33,005 bases of DNA from the NCBI GenBank assembly GCA_934546685.1, contig CAKTEB010000019.1, positions 1-33,005 on the forward strand, in the 5' to 3' direction. Source of the stretch: an uncultured Oscillospiraceae bacterium (GTDB taxonomy: Bacteria; Bacillota; Clostridia; Oscillospirales; Oscillospiraceae). The notes beneath the pieces are model-generated. The model was not told where the DNA came from. It made no database searches and saw nothing but the letters and a program-made list of their open reading frames with translations. The position numbers and the translations under genes are program-made. This document shows positions 16,069-22,811 of this stretch, piece after piece (positions within the stretch are counted from its first letter, which is position 1; every line of letters starts with the position of its first letter).

Positions 16069-16084
16069 CAACGTATCTTTGGAA

Positions 16085-16110
16085 ATGGGGCGGGCATCCG
16101 CCCCATTTTT
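16085..16110 (+). terminator. Attenuator hairpin between binding protein and permease
   Basis: ATGGGGCGG (16085-16093) pairs perfectly with CCGCCCCAT (16098-16106) around a GCAT loop, followed by TTTT. It lies between the binding-protein gene and the rest of its operon. Partial termination here would give more binding protein than permease, a common arrangement for ABC importers. Confidence 0.8.
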
Positions 16111-16140
16111 CTATCATCCATAAAAGAGAGGAGCAACACA

Positions 16141-16854
16141 ATGGCGGAATTTTTCACCAACCTGAAGGACGACTTCTCCCAGAGTTTTCTGGAGGGTGAC
16201 CGCTGGCTCTTATACCTAAAGGGCATCGGCGTAACGCTCCAGGTGGCGGCAGTGGCCCTGATCCTGGGTATTATTCTGGGTGTGCTGGTGGCTGTGATCC
16301 GTACTACCCACGATCAGCAGCGCCCCGGCCGCAGGAATCCCATTCTGGGCATTCTCAATGCCATCTGTCAGGTCTACACCACGGTCATCCGCGGCACCCC
16401 CATTATGGTTCAGCTGCTGATCATGTACTTCGTCATCTTCGCCAGCACCCGAAATCAGATCGGCGTAGCTATGCTGACCTTTGGCATCAACTCCGGCGCC
16501 TACGTCTCGGAGATCATCCGAGGCGGCATCATGTCCATCGACAAGGGCCAGATGGAGGCGGGCCGCTCCCTGGGTCTGCCCTACGCCACCACCATGCGGT
16601 TCGTAGTGATCCCCCAGGCCATCAAGAACATTCTTCCCGCCCTGGGCAACGAGCTCATCACCCTGCTCAAGGACACCTCCATTGTCACAGTCATCGGCCT
16701 CCGGGATCTCACCAAGGCCGCCCAGCTGATCCAGGGCAAGACCTACCAGGCCTTTATGCCCTATGTGGGTATTGCGGTGATGTACTTAGCCATGGTCATG
16801 ATTCTCTCCGGGCTCATGGGACTTCTGGAAAGGAGGCTGCGCGCCAGTGATTGA
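16141..16854 (+). CDS. Polar amino acid ABC transporter permease (HisM/GlnP family)
   Basis: This 237-residue inner membrane protein has about five membrane helices and forms the translocation path as a homodimer. The ATPase-docking EAA loop reads EAGRSLGLPYATTMRFVVIP and begins at Glu139. RGTPIMVQLLI in the first half is also typical of His/Glu/Gln/Arg permeases. AGAGGAG seven bases upstream supports the ATG. It overlaps the ATPase gene by eight bases. Only one permease gene is present, consistent with a homodimer. Confidence 0.93.
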   Translation: MAEFFTNLKDDFSQSFLEGDRWLLYLKGIGVTLQVAAVALILGIILGVLVAVIRTTHDQQRPGRRNPILGILNAICQVYTTVIRGTPIMVQLLIMYFVIFASTRNQIGVAMLTFGINSGAYVSEIIRGGIMSIDKGQMEAGRSLGLPYATTMRFVVIPQAIKNILPALGNELITLLKDTSIVTVIGLRDLTKAAQLIQGKTYQAFMPYVGIAVMYLAMVMILSGLMGLLERRLRASD

Positions 16855-17569
16855 GATCAAGGATCTGCACAAGAGCTTCGGCTCTCTCAGCGTCTTAAAC
16901 GGCATCAACGAGCACATTGGAAAGGGAGAAAAGGTGGTCGTCATCGGCCCCTCCGGCTCCGGCAAGTCCACGTTCCTCCGGTGCCTGAATATGCTGGAGA
17001 CCCCCACCTCCGGCGACATCATCTTCGACGGCGTGTCCATGACGGACCCCAAGACCAACATCAATACCATGCGGCAGAAGATGGGCATGGTGTTCCAGCA
17101 CTTCAATCTCTTTAACAATCTGACGATCCTGGACAACATGACCCTGGCTCCGGTACGTCTGAAGCTGAAAACCAAGGCCGAGGCCAAGGAGGAGGCCATA
17201 CAGCTGCTCCGGCGGGTGGGTCTGGAGGACAAGGCGGAGTCCTATCCCTCTCAGCTCTCCGGCGGCCAGAAGCAGCGTATCGCCATTGTCCGGGCCCTGG
17301 CCATGCATCCGGAGGTCATGCTCTTTGACGAGCCCACCTCCGCTCTGGATCCCGAGATGGTGGGCGAGGTACTGGAGGTCATGAAGCAGTTGGCCCAGGA
17401 AGGCATGACCATGGTGGTGGTCACCCACGAGATGGGCTTTGCCCGGGAGGTGGCCAACCGGGTGCTGTTTATGGACGGCGGTATCGTCCAGGAATCCGGC
17501 ACCCCCGAGGAGGTCTTCGGCAATCCCCAGAATCCCCGGACGCAGTCCTTCCTGTCTAAGGTGCTGTAA
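16847..17569 (+). CDS. Polar amino acid ABC transporter ATP-binding protein (GlnQ/ArtP family)
   Basis: This 240-residue ATPase drives import by the preceding permease. It shows Walker A GPSGSGKST (34-42), a Q-loop in MVFQHFNLF, the signature LSGGQKQR, Walker B VMLFDEPTSALDPE and an H-loop in VTHEMGFA. The last two, and the FNLFNNLT stretch, are characteristic of polar amino acid importers. The start is GTG at 16847, inside the end of the permease gene, with AGGAGG ten bases upstream. A bidirectional terminator follows. Confidence 0.95.
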   Translation: MIEIKDLHKSFGSLSVLNGINEHIGKGEKVVVIGPSGSGKSTFLRCLNMLETPTSGDIIFDGVSMTDPKTNINTMRQKMGMVFQHFNLFNNLTILDNMTLAPVRLKLKTKAEAKEEAIQLLRRVGLEDKAESYPSQLSGGQKQRIAIVRALAMHPEVMLFDEPTSALDPEMVGEVLEVMKQLAQEGMTMVVVTHEMGFAREVANRVLFMDGGIVQESGTPEEVFGNPQNPRTQSFLSKVL

Positions 17570-17576
17570 GCAAAAA

Positions 17577-17619
17577 ATTTCCCTGTGCAAACCATTTCGG
17601 TCTGCACAGGGTCTTTTTT
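17577..17619. terminator. Bidirectional intrinsic terminator between convergent transporters
   Basis: CCCTGTGCA (17581-17589) pairs with TGCACAGGG (17603-17611), extended by an inner ACC/GGT. TCTTTTTT follows on the plus strand, and AAATTTTTT follows the stem on the minus strand. It ends both the amino acid ABC operon and the minus-strand exporter gene. Confidence 0.85.
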
Positions 17620-19369
17620 ATTCGTCGATCTGGATATCCAGTCCCTCGAACTGCATATTGAAGTATCGGGCGTAGATGCCGCCCAGCTCCATGAGCTGGT
17701 GGTGACTGCCCTGCTCCTTCACATGGCCCTCGTCGATGACGATGATCTTCTCCGCCGAACGGATGGTGGAGAGCCGGTGAGCGATGACGATGGTAGTGCG
17801 GCCCACGCTGAGCCGATCCAGGGCCTCCTGGATATGCTTCTCCGATTCGTTGTCCAGGGCCGAGGTAGCCTCGTCCAGGATCAGGATCGGCGGGTTTTTC
17901 AGGAATACCCGGGCAATGGCAATGCGTTGCTTCTGGCCGCCGGAGAGCCGGGTGCCCCGCTCCCCCACATAGGTGTCGTAGCCGTCCTCCAGGCTCAGGA
18001 TAAAGTCGTGGATGTTGGCGTTTTTCGCCGCCTCCTCGATCTCCTGCTGGGTGGCGTTCTTCTTGCCGTAGGCGATATTCTCCCGAATGGAGCCCGCGAA
18101 GATATACACGTCCTGCTGGACAATGCCGATGGCCTCCCGGAGGCTTTTCACCCTTAGGTCTCTTACGTCGCGGCCATCCACCTGGACGCAGCCTCCGGCA
18201 ACGTCATAAAATCTGGGCAGCAGAGAGCAGATGGTGGTCTTGCCGCCGCCGGAGGGGCCCACCAGGGCGCAGGTCTTGCCCGCGGGTATCTCAATATTCA
18301 GGTGCTCCAGCACCTGCTCCTTCTCGTCATAGGAGAAGGACACATCCCGAAAGGCGATATCGCCCTTCACATTCCGGAGCTCCACCGCATTGGGCTTCTC
18401 CTGGATCTCGGGCTCCGTCTCCATGATCTGGGCAAAGCGCTTGAAGCCCGCATAGCCCTTTTGCAGCAGCTCCGTAAAGTCCATGAGCTGGCCGATGGGG
18501 GTGATGAAAATGCCGATATACAGGGCGTAGATGGAAAGATCCATATAGCTGAGCCGCCCCTTGGCGATAAAGAAGCCGCCGGATACCAGGGTCACCACAT
18601 AGAGCATGCCCTGGAGCAGGTTGCTGCCTCCATGGAAGATACCCATGGCCATGTAGCTCTTCTCCTTGGACTTCCGGTAGCGGCCGTTGGACTCGTGGAA
18701 GCTGTCCATCTCCCCCTGCTCCACCGCAAAGGTCTTCACCACCCGGATACCCGCCAGAGAGTTCTGCACCCCGGCGTTCACATCGGCGATGCGCTCCCGG
18801 TTCTCTGTGAAGATCTTCTGCATCTTCACCTGGCGGATCACCGTAAACACCACCAGGATCGCCGTGACCACCAGCAGCAGCAGTGTCATGGGAACATTGA
18901 TCCACAGCAGCAGAACCAGGCTGCCCAGGATCTTGATGGAGCACATCAAAAGATTCTCCGGGCCGTGGTGGGCCAGCTCCGAGATATCGAACAAGTCGCT
19001 GACCAGCCGGGACATCATCTCGCCGGTGTTGTTCCGGTCATAGTAGGAATAGGACAGGGTCATATACTTGTCAAAGAGGTCCTGGCGCATATCTGTCTCC
19101 ATGCGCGTGCCCATGATATGGCCGTAGGAGGTCACATAGAACTGGCACAGGGCCCGGAGGATATACCAAATAAGCAGGGCCGGAAGCAGCCATTTCAGTG
19201 CCGCCATAATGGATGCGGCGCTGCCGGAAAACAGCCCCTCCGGCAGCCACCGAAGGATCTGCGGGAAGCTCAGGTCGATAACGCAAAGCCAGATGGCACA
19301 GAAGCAGTCCATGTAGAACAGCTTCCGATAGGGCTTGTAATAGGATACAAACCGTTTGAAAATGGACAT
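17618..19369 (-). CDS. ABC exporter, fused membrane and ATPase domains (MsbA/MDR-like half transporter)
   Basis: This 583-residue half-transporter has a six-helix type 1 exporter domain (about 1-320) and a C-terminal ATPase. Walker A is GPSGGGKTT (371-379), LSGGQ is at 475-479, Walker B ILILDEATSALD starts at 495, and the switch His is H531 in IAHRLST. It should work as a homodimer that exports a lipid, peptide or drug; the substrate cannot be read from the sequence. GAAAGG seven bases upstream supports the ATG. It lies 36 bases after the PHP gene on the same strand with no clear promoter or terminator between them. It therefore probably forms the tail of the DRTGG/hydrogenase-like operon, although a functional link is not established. 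Confidence 0.9.
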   Translation of the reverse strand: MSIFKRFVSYYKPYRKLFYMDCFCAIWLCVIDLSFPQILRWLPEGLFSGSAASIMAALKWLLPALLIWYILRALCQFYVTSYGHIMGTRMETDMRQDLFDKYMTLSYSYYDRNNTGEMMSRLVSDLFDISELAHHGPENLLMCSIKILGSLVLLLWINVPMTLLLLVVTAILVVFTVIRQVKMQKIFTENRERIADVNAGVQNSLAGIRVVKTFAVEQGEMDSFHESNGRYRKSKEKSYMAMGIFHGGSNLLQGMLYVVTLVSGGFFIAKGRLSYMDLSIYALYIGIFITPIGQLMDFTELLQKGYAGFKRFAQIMETEPEIQEKPNAVELRNVKGDIAFRDVSFSYDEKEQVLEHLNIEIPAGKTCALVGPSGGGKTTICSLLPRFYDVAGGCVQVDGRDVRDLRVKSLREAIGIVQQDVYIFAGSIRENIAYGKKNATQQEIEEAAKNANIHDFILSLEDGYDTYVGERGTRLSGGQKQRIAIARVFLKNPPILILDEATSALDNESEKHIQEALDRLSVGRTTIVIAHRLSTIRSAEKIIVIDEGHVKEQGSHHQLMELGGIYARYFNMQFEGLDIQIDE

Positions 19370-19405
19370 AGTTTTTCCTTTCTTCTCTCACACTTCTTTT
19401 GAATG

Positions 19406-20134
19406 TTATACACTCAGGCGCTTTTCTCCCAGCGCCCGCACTCCCTCGATAACGCCTTGGGCCGTCAGCTCCGGGATCTCCAGAGTCCGGCTGGCGTCAG
19501 GGATGGCAATGAGGTCGTGGGCGTCGGAATTGGACAAGAATCCCCCGGCAAACCGGTATTTCTCCATCAGTTCTTTCCGGTCACAGCCCACAGTGGTCTC
19601 GTAGACCGTAAAGCCCATGGCCGGATCCACCAGACCCATGACCCCGATCAGGGAATAGCTGGCCCGGTCAATATGGGCCGGGATGGCCAGGCCCCCGAAC
19701 TGCTCCAGCAGTACCTTGGTCTCATAGATGCCGATGGAGGAGCCGAAGGACAAAAGCTGCGTCTCCTCCTCCAGGATCTCGTCCCGCTCGTTCATCACAT
19801 ATTGATGGCCGAAGGCCTTGGGCCGGTTCTTCCTCTGGGGAAGCCTTGGATAGACATACTGCCGGAATTCCTCCGCCGCCTCCACCGAGGGCAGCAGGCA
19901 CAATACATGAATATCCTCCTTGGTGGTGAGCTCCATGGCCGGCACCACCAGCACCCCGGCTTCCAGCCCCGCCTTTACCGCCACGGGAACATTCCGGGTG
20001 GTATTGTGGTCGGACAGGGCGATGACCTGCAATCCCGCCAGGGCCGCCATGTTCACCAGGTTATAGGGGGTCATGTCGTCCGCCCCGCAGGGAGACAGGC
20101 AGGAGTGCATGTGCAGATCGTAGTAGACCTTCAT
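19406..20134 (-). CDS. PHP-domain metal-dependent phosphoesterase-like protein
   Basis: This 242-residue protein has a PHP (polymerase and histidinol phosphatase) fold. The metal-binding residues are in place: His8 and His10 in DLHMHSCLSP, His43 in LSDHNTT, Glu68, His76, His154 in PAHIDR, and Asp204 and His206 in SNSDAHDL. The family includes enzymes that hydrolyse phosphate from nucleotides and small molecules, and also proteins with no known substrate. It starts at an ATGA shared with the stop of the upstream DRTGG-like gene, so the two are translationally coupled. As established knowledge, similar PHP genes recur in clostridial clusters with hydrogenase-like Fe-S proteins. The activity in this setting is unknown. 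Confidence 0.85.
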   Translation of the reverse strand: MKVYYDLHMHSCLSPCGADDMTPYNLVNMAALAGLQVIALSDHNTTRNVPVAVKAGLEAGVLVVPAMELTTKEDIHVLCLLPSVEAAEEFRQYVYPRLPQRKNRPKAFGHQYVMNERDEILEEETQLLSFGSSIGIYETKVLLEQFGGLAIPAHIDRASYSLIGVMGLVDPAMGFTVYETTVGCDRKELMEKYRFAGGFLSNSDAHDLIAIPDASRTLEIPELTAQGVIEGVRALGEKRLSV

Positions 20135-20460
20135 CCCAGCAGCGCTTTCATGCGCCAGCAGAGCTGATATTCATCCATCGTGCTGCCCAGCAAGGTGACT
20201 CCCTGCTTTTCCGCCCGGTCCAGGAGCTCCGCGTCCGGCTGGACATTTTCCGACAGGATCACGCAGGCCGTGTCGCAGAGCACCGCCACCGCCGCCACGT
20301 TCTGGTTGGACATAATGGTGATCCAGGCCGCGTCCGCCGGGCATTTGCCCATGACCCAGCTGAGAAGATCGCCGCAGTAGACTCCGTCGATCTCCCGCTC
20401 CTCTTCCTCCACATAAAAGGCCGTGAGCTCCATGGCCCCAATCAGTTCCTTTACCGTCAT
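20131..20460 (-). CDS. DRTGG-like domain protein, second copy
   Basis: This 109-residue protein looks like a stand-alone DRTGG-type domain, a small alpha/beta fold found beside CBS domains and in some phosphotransacetylases and thought to bind ligands. The pattern is MTVKELIGAMEL, GVYCGDLLSWVMG, AAWITIMSNQNVAAVAVLCD and CVILSENVQPDAELLDRAEKQGVTLL. The last part matches the other small protein of this operon (22216-22557) segment by segment, so they look like diverged paralogs. The literal DRTGG motif is not intact. It lies 14 bases after the hydrogenase-like gene and overlaps the PHP gene by four bases. Its ligand and partner are unknown. Confidence 0.7.
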   Translation of the reverse strand: MTVKELIGAMELTAFYVEEEEREIDGVYCGDLLSWVMGKCPADAAWITIMSNQNVAAVAVLCDTACVILSENVQPDAELLDRAEKQGVTLLGSTMDEYQLCWRMKALLG

Positions 20461-20474
20461 CGGAATGCTCCTTT

Positions 20475-21773
20475 CTATTTCAGCGGCCGCCGGAAAGGTG
20501 GCGGAACGAATTCATCGGACTCGTCCTCATAGGTCTTGCCCTCCCGCATGGCCTTGATGATGTTGAAAATACAGTCGCCCTCGTCGGCAAAGCCCTCGGC
20601 CACATCCCGAGAGAAGGCCCGGCAGGTGGGCGCGCCGCAGTTGCCGCAGTCGAATTTCGGCAGGGTCTTGAGCAGCCGCTCCGCCGCCGCCTCGATCTGC
20701 AGAGCCTGGGCGATGGTGTCGGCGATCTCTGTATCGATCTCCTCCAGCTCGAAATCCCAGTCCAGCCGCTGCTCCAGCCATTCCGGGATCTCCAGCCGCC
20801 GATCCGGCAGTGGCGTTGTGATGCCCCGCATCCGGAGCTTGGCGGTATAGGGATTCTCCACGGTCATGCAGCCGCCGAAGCAGCTCTGAGTACACAGGCC
20901 CAGCTCCACATATTCTGCCTCGCTGACCTTGCCGTCCTCCAGCTCGCTTAGAATATCCCGGACGCTCTTGGTACCGTCCACTGCCAGGGCGTCCCGATCC
21001 AGAAACAGTCCGCTCTGGCCTCCAGTACGGCCCCAGCTGAGCCCCAGCCTGCCGCAGCGCAGAAGATCTCTGGGCTCCTCCACGGATTTCATAGGCGTCA
21101 GCAGCCGGAGATACACGTCGCTGACCGGCAGCACATAGTCCACCACCGGCTTCTCCAGACCCAAGGGCCGATAGGCCCGGGTATTCTTGGCGGGGCAGGG
21201 CGAGATCAGGCAGATGCCGATCTCCTCAGGCTTCAGCCCCGTCTTCTCCGCCGCTTCCTTCCGGGCCAAAATGGCCGTGACCTCAAAGCTGCACAGCTTT
21301 TCCACCACGTTGGGGATCAGCTCCTGGAACTCCATGGCGATGAGCCGCACCGTGGCAGGGCACTCAGAGTTGATCCGGGGCAGCTCCTCAGACAGAAACT
21401 CCTCCTGGTGCTTCTGGTAGTAATCCGAGAGCAGCTCCGCCCCGATGGCGCTGGGGTACACGTCCTGAAACCCCAGCATAAGGAGCCCCTCATGCACCAG
21501 ATTGATGTCATAGAGGTTCTTAAACTGGCCATAGAGCGCCGTGTCGGGGATGGCGATATTGTATTTGTACTCCTTCAGCTTGTCGAAGCTGTCGGAATGC
21601 ACCGTATAGGCGTGATGGGGGCACACGCTGACGCAGCGGCCGCAGTCGATGCAGCGCTGGTCATAGATCACCGCCTTGCTGCGGACGATCCGGATAGCCT
21701 CCGTGGGGCAGACCTTGGCGCAGGCCGTACACCCCACGCACCGCTCCTCATTGAGCTCGACGGAATGGATCAC
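20475..21773 (-). CDS. Ferredoxin / [FeFe]-hydrogenase C-terminal-domain-like Fe-S protein
   Basis: This 432-residue protein has three parts. Residues 9-52 hold two [4Fe-4S] ferredoxin motifs (Cys12, 15, 18, 22 and Cys41, 44, 47, 51). Residues from about 60 to 340 resemble the large-subunit C-terminal domain of [FeFe] hydrogenases, with degenerate H-cluster loops: SECPAT instead of TSCCP, ISPCPAKNT instead of MPCxxKxxE, and GLCTQSCFGGCMT instead of the MxCxxGCxxGG loop. Residues 374-401 form a further Fe-S motif, FDCGNCGAPTC with a later Cys401, like that of corrinoid Fe-S proteins. The start is GTG at 21773, overlapping the stop of the ATPase gene as GTGA. The cluster-binding cysteines are mostly kept but the proton-channel cysteine is absent. 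A sensor or electron-transfer role seems likelier than hydrogen turnover. Confidence 0.82.
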   Translation of the reverse strand: MIHSVELNEERCVGCTACAKVCPTEAIRIVRSKAVIYDQRCIDCGRCVSVCPHHAYTVHSDSFDKLKEYKYNIAIPDTALYGQFKNLYDINLVHEGLLMLGFQDVYPSAIGAELLSDYYQKHQEEFLSEELPRINSECPATVRLIAMEFQELIPNVVEKLCSFEVTAILARKEAAEKTGLKPEEIGICLISPCPAKNTRAYRPLGLEKPVVDYVLPVSDVYLRLLTPMKSVEEPRDLLRCGRLGLSWGRTGGQSGLFLDRDALAVDGTKSVRDILSELEDGKVSEAEYVELGLCTQSCFGGCMTVENPYTAKLRMRGITTPLPDRRLEIPEWLEQRLDWDFELEEIDTEIADTIAQALQIEAAAERLLKTLPKFDCGNCGAPTCRAFSRDVAEGFADEGDCIFNIIKAMREGKTYEDESDEFVPPPFRRPLK

Positions 21774-22204
21774 TGGTCTCCACCGCCGATATAGATCACC
21801 ATGGTGACGGTGGTGCCGACCCCGATGGTGGTCTCGATGTTCATTTCATCCGCATTGCGCTTCATGTTCGGAAGACCCATACCAGCGCCGAACCCCTTGG
21901 CCCGTACCGTGGGAGAGGCGGTGGACCAGCCCTCCTCCATGGCCTTGTCGATGTCGGGGATGCCGGGTCCCTTGTCCTTCAGCACGATGACAATCTTCTC
22001 CTCATCGACCTCCAGCTCCGCCACGCCGCCCTCCGCGTGGATGACCATATTGATCTCGCCCTCATACATGCAGACCACCGCGCGGCGTACCACCTGGGGC
22101 GGAAGCCGCAGCTTTTTCAGCACCCGCTTCACCGCGGTCGAGGCATCGCCCGCGGCGTTGAAATTATCACCGTCGATGTTATAGCTCAGTTTTACCGTTT
22201 CCAT
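21770..22204 (-). CDS. Anti-sigma-factor/RsbW-type HATPase protein
   Basis: This 144-residue protein is a stand-alone GHKL ATPase domain of the SpoIIAB/RsbW kind. It shows an N-box-like YEGEINMVIHA (Glu48, Asn52, His56), a G1 box DKGPG (77-81) and a G2 box GFGAGMGL (104-111). Such proteins bind ATP and either phosphorylate an anti-anti-sigma protein or sequester a partner. There is no sigma factor, STAS protein or PP2C phosphatase nearby. The start at 22204 is set by AAGGAGG six bases upstream; a longer reading frame begins inside the preceding gene and lacks a site. Overlap with the hydrogenase-like gene by four bases implies tight coupling and a probable direct partnership. Confidence 0.82.
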   Translation of the reverse strand: METVKLSYNIDGDNFNAAGDASTAVKRVLKKLRLPPQVVRRAVVCMYEGEINMVIHAEGGVAELEVDEEKIVIVLKDKGPGIPDIDKAMEEGWSTASPTVRAKGFGAGMGLPNMKRNADEMNIETTIGVGTTVTMVIYIGGGDQ

Positions 22205-22215
22205 AGGAATCCTCC

Positions 22216-22557
22216 TTAACGCTCTCCCAGCCCTGCCTCGTACAGCCGCCCGCAGGCGCTGAACATCCGACAGGCTGTGACCATGACCACCATATCCCGC
22301 TGCCGGGCCATCTCCACCACATCCGTGGGTGGACATTTCCCCCGTACAAAGATGATAAGGCCAATGTCCATCATATCCGCCGTGCGGATCACCTGGCTGT
22401 TGACAAGTCCCGTCAGCACGCCCTGGATCTCATCCGGACATGCCAGCACATCGCTCATCATATCGCTGGCAAAGACGGTGGCAACGTCCTCGTCCAGCCG
22501 GTCCTCACCGCAAAGCACCTGGGCTTCCAGCAGGTCCCGCAGACATGAAATCAGCAT
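22216..22557 (-). CDS. DRTGG-like domain protein, first gene of the Fe-S/HATPase module
   Basis: This 113-residue protein opens the minus-strand operon. The visible pattern is DEDVATVFASDMMSDVLA, GVLTGLVNSQVIRTADMMDI, LIIFVRGKCPPTDVVEMARQRDMVVMVT and a closing CGRLYEAGL, which resembles stand-alone DRTGG-type proteins that accompany hydrogenase-like genes in Clostridia. I choose the ATG at 22557, preceded by AGGGGGG. The in-frame ATG at 22650 overlaps the -10 of the operon promoter, so it would lie outside the transcript. It ends 11 bases before the ATPase gene. A second, diverged copy lies at 20131-20460. Function is unknown; ligand sensing is an inference from the fold. Confidence 0.68.
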   Translation of the reverse strand: MLISCLRDLLEAQVLCGEDRLDEDVATVFASDMMSDVLACPDEIQGVLTGLVNSQVIRTADMMDIGLIIFVRGKCPPTDVVEMARQRDMVVMVTACRMFSACGRLYEAGLGER

Positions 22558-22648
22558 AGTGTATGTTCCCCCCTGGAGGCCGCCCTCCCGGCAGCCTCTC
22601 AAAAAATCCCTCAAATATCCTTGAAAAATCAAACGATTTACGCTTTTC

Positions 22649-22678
22649 ATTATATCACTAAATTATCCCGGGTTTCAA
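22649..22678 (-). promoter_or_regulatory. Promoter of the DRTGG/HATPase/Fe-S operon
   Basis: On the minus strand TTGAAA (22673-22678) is followed after 18 bases by a perfect TATAAT (22649-22654), with an extended TGA just before it. The leader of about 85 bases contains a 9 bp hairpin (22576-22598) just upstream of the ribosome binding site of the first gene. Confidence 0.7.
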
Positions 22679-22713
22679 CCATATCTTTGGGTAATTCCTC
22701 TAGCCACATTACA

Positions 22714-22742
22714 TTGACAAAGCGCTGCTTCTTTACTATAAT
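22714..22742 (+). promoter_or_regulatory. Perfect consensus sigma-A promoter of serC-serA
   Basis: TTGACA (22714-22719) and TATAAT (22737-22742) are both perfect and are separated by 17 bases. The leader of about 60 bases carries a short hairpin, GCCAG-N5-CTGGC (22755-22769). Only 35 bases separate this -35 from that of the divergent minus-strand promoter. Confidence 0.9.
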
Positions 22743-22811
22743 AAAGATTAGCACGCCAGAGCGGCTGGCCCGTCCCGGCGGCAAATATATTTATTAGGAG
22801 TGACCAAATCT

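Noticed and set aside
22558..22650. N-terminal extension of the first DRTGG-like gene from an ATG at 22650
   Set aside because: That ATG overlaps the TATAAT of the operon promoter and has no ribosome binding site, so it would not be in the transcript.
22743..22811. A serine-responsive riboswitch or T-box in the serC leader
   Set aside because: The leader is only about 60 bases, with one 5 bp hairpin and no T-box sequence or terminator.
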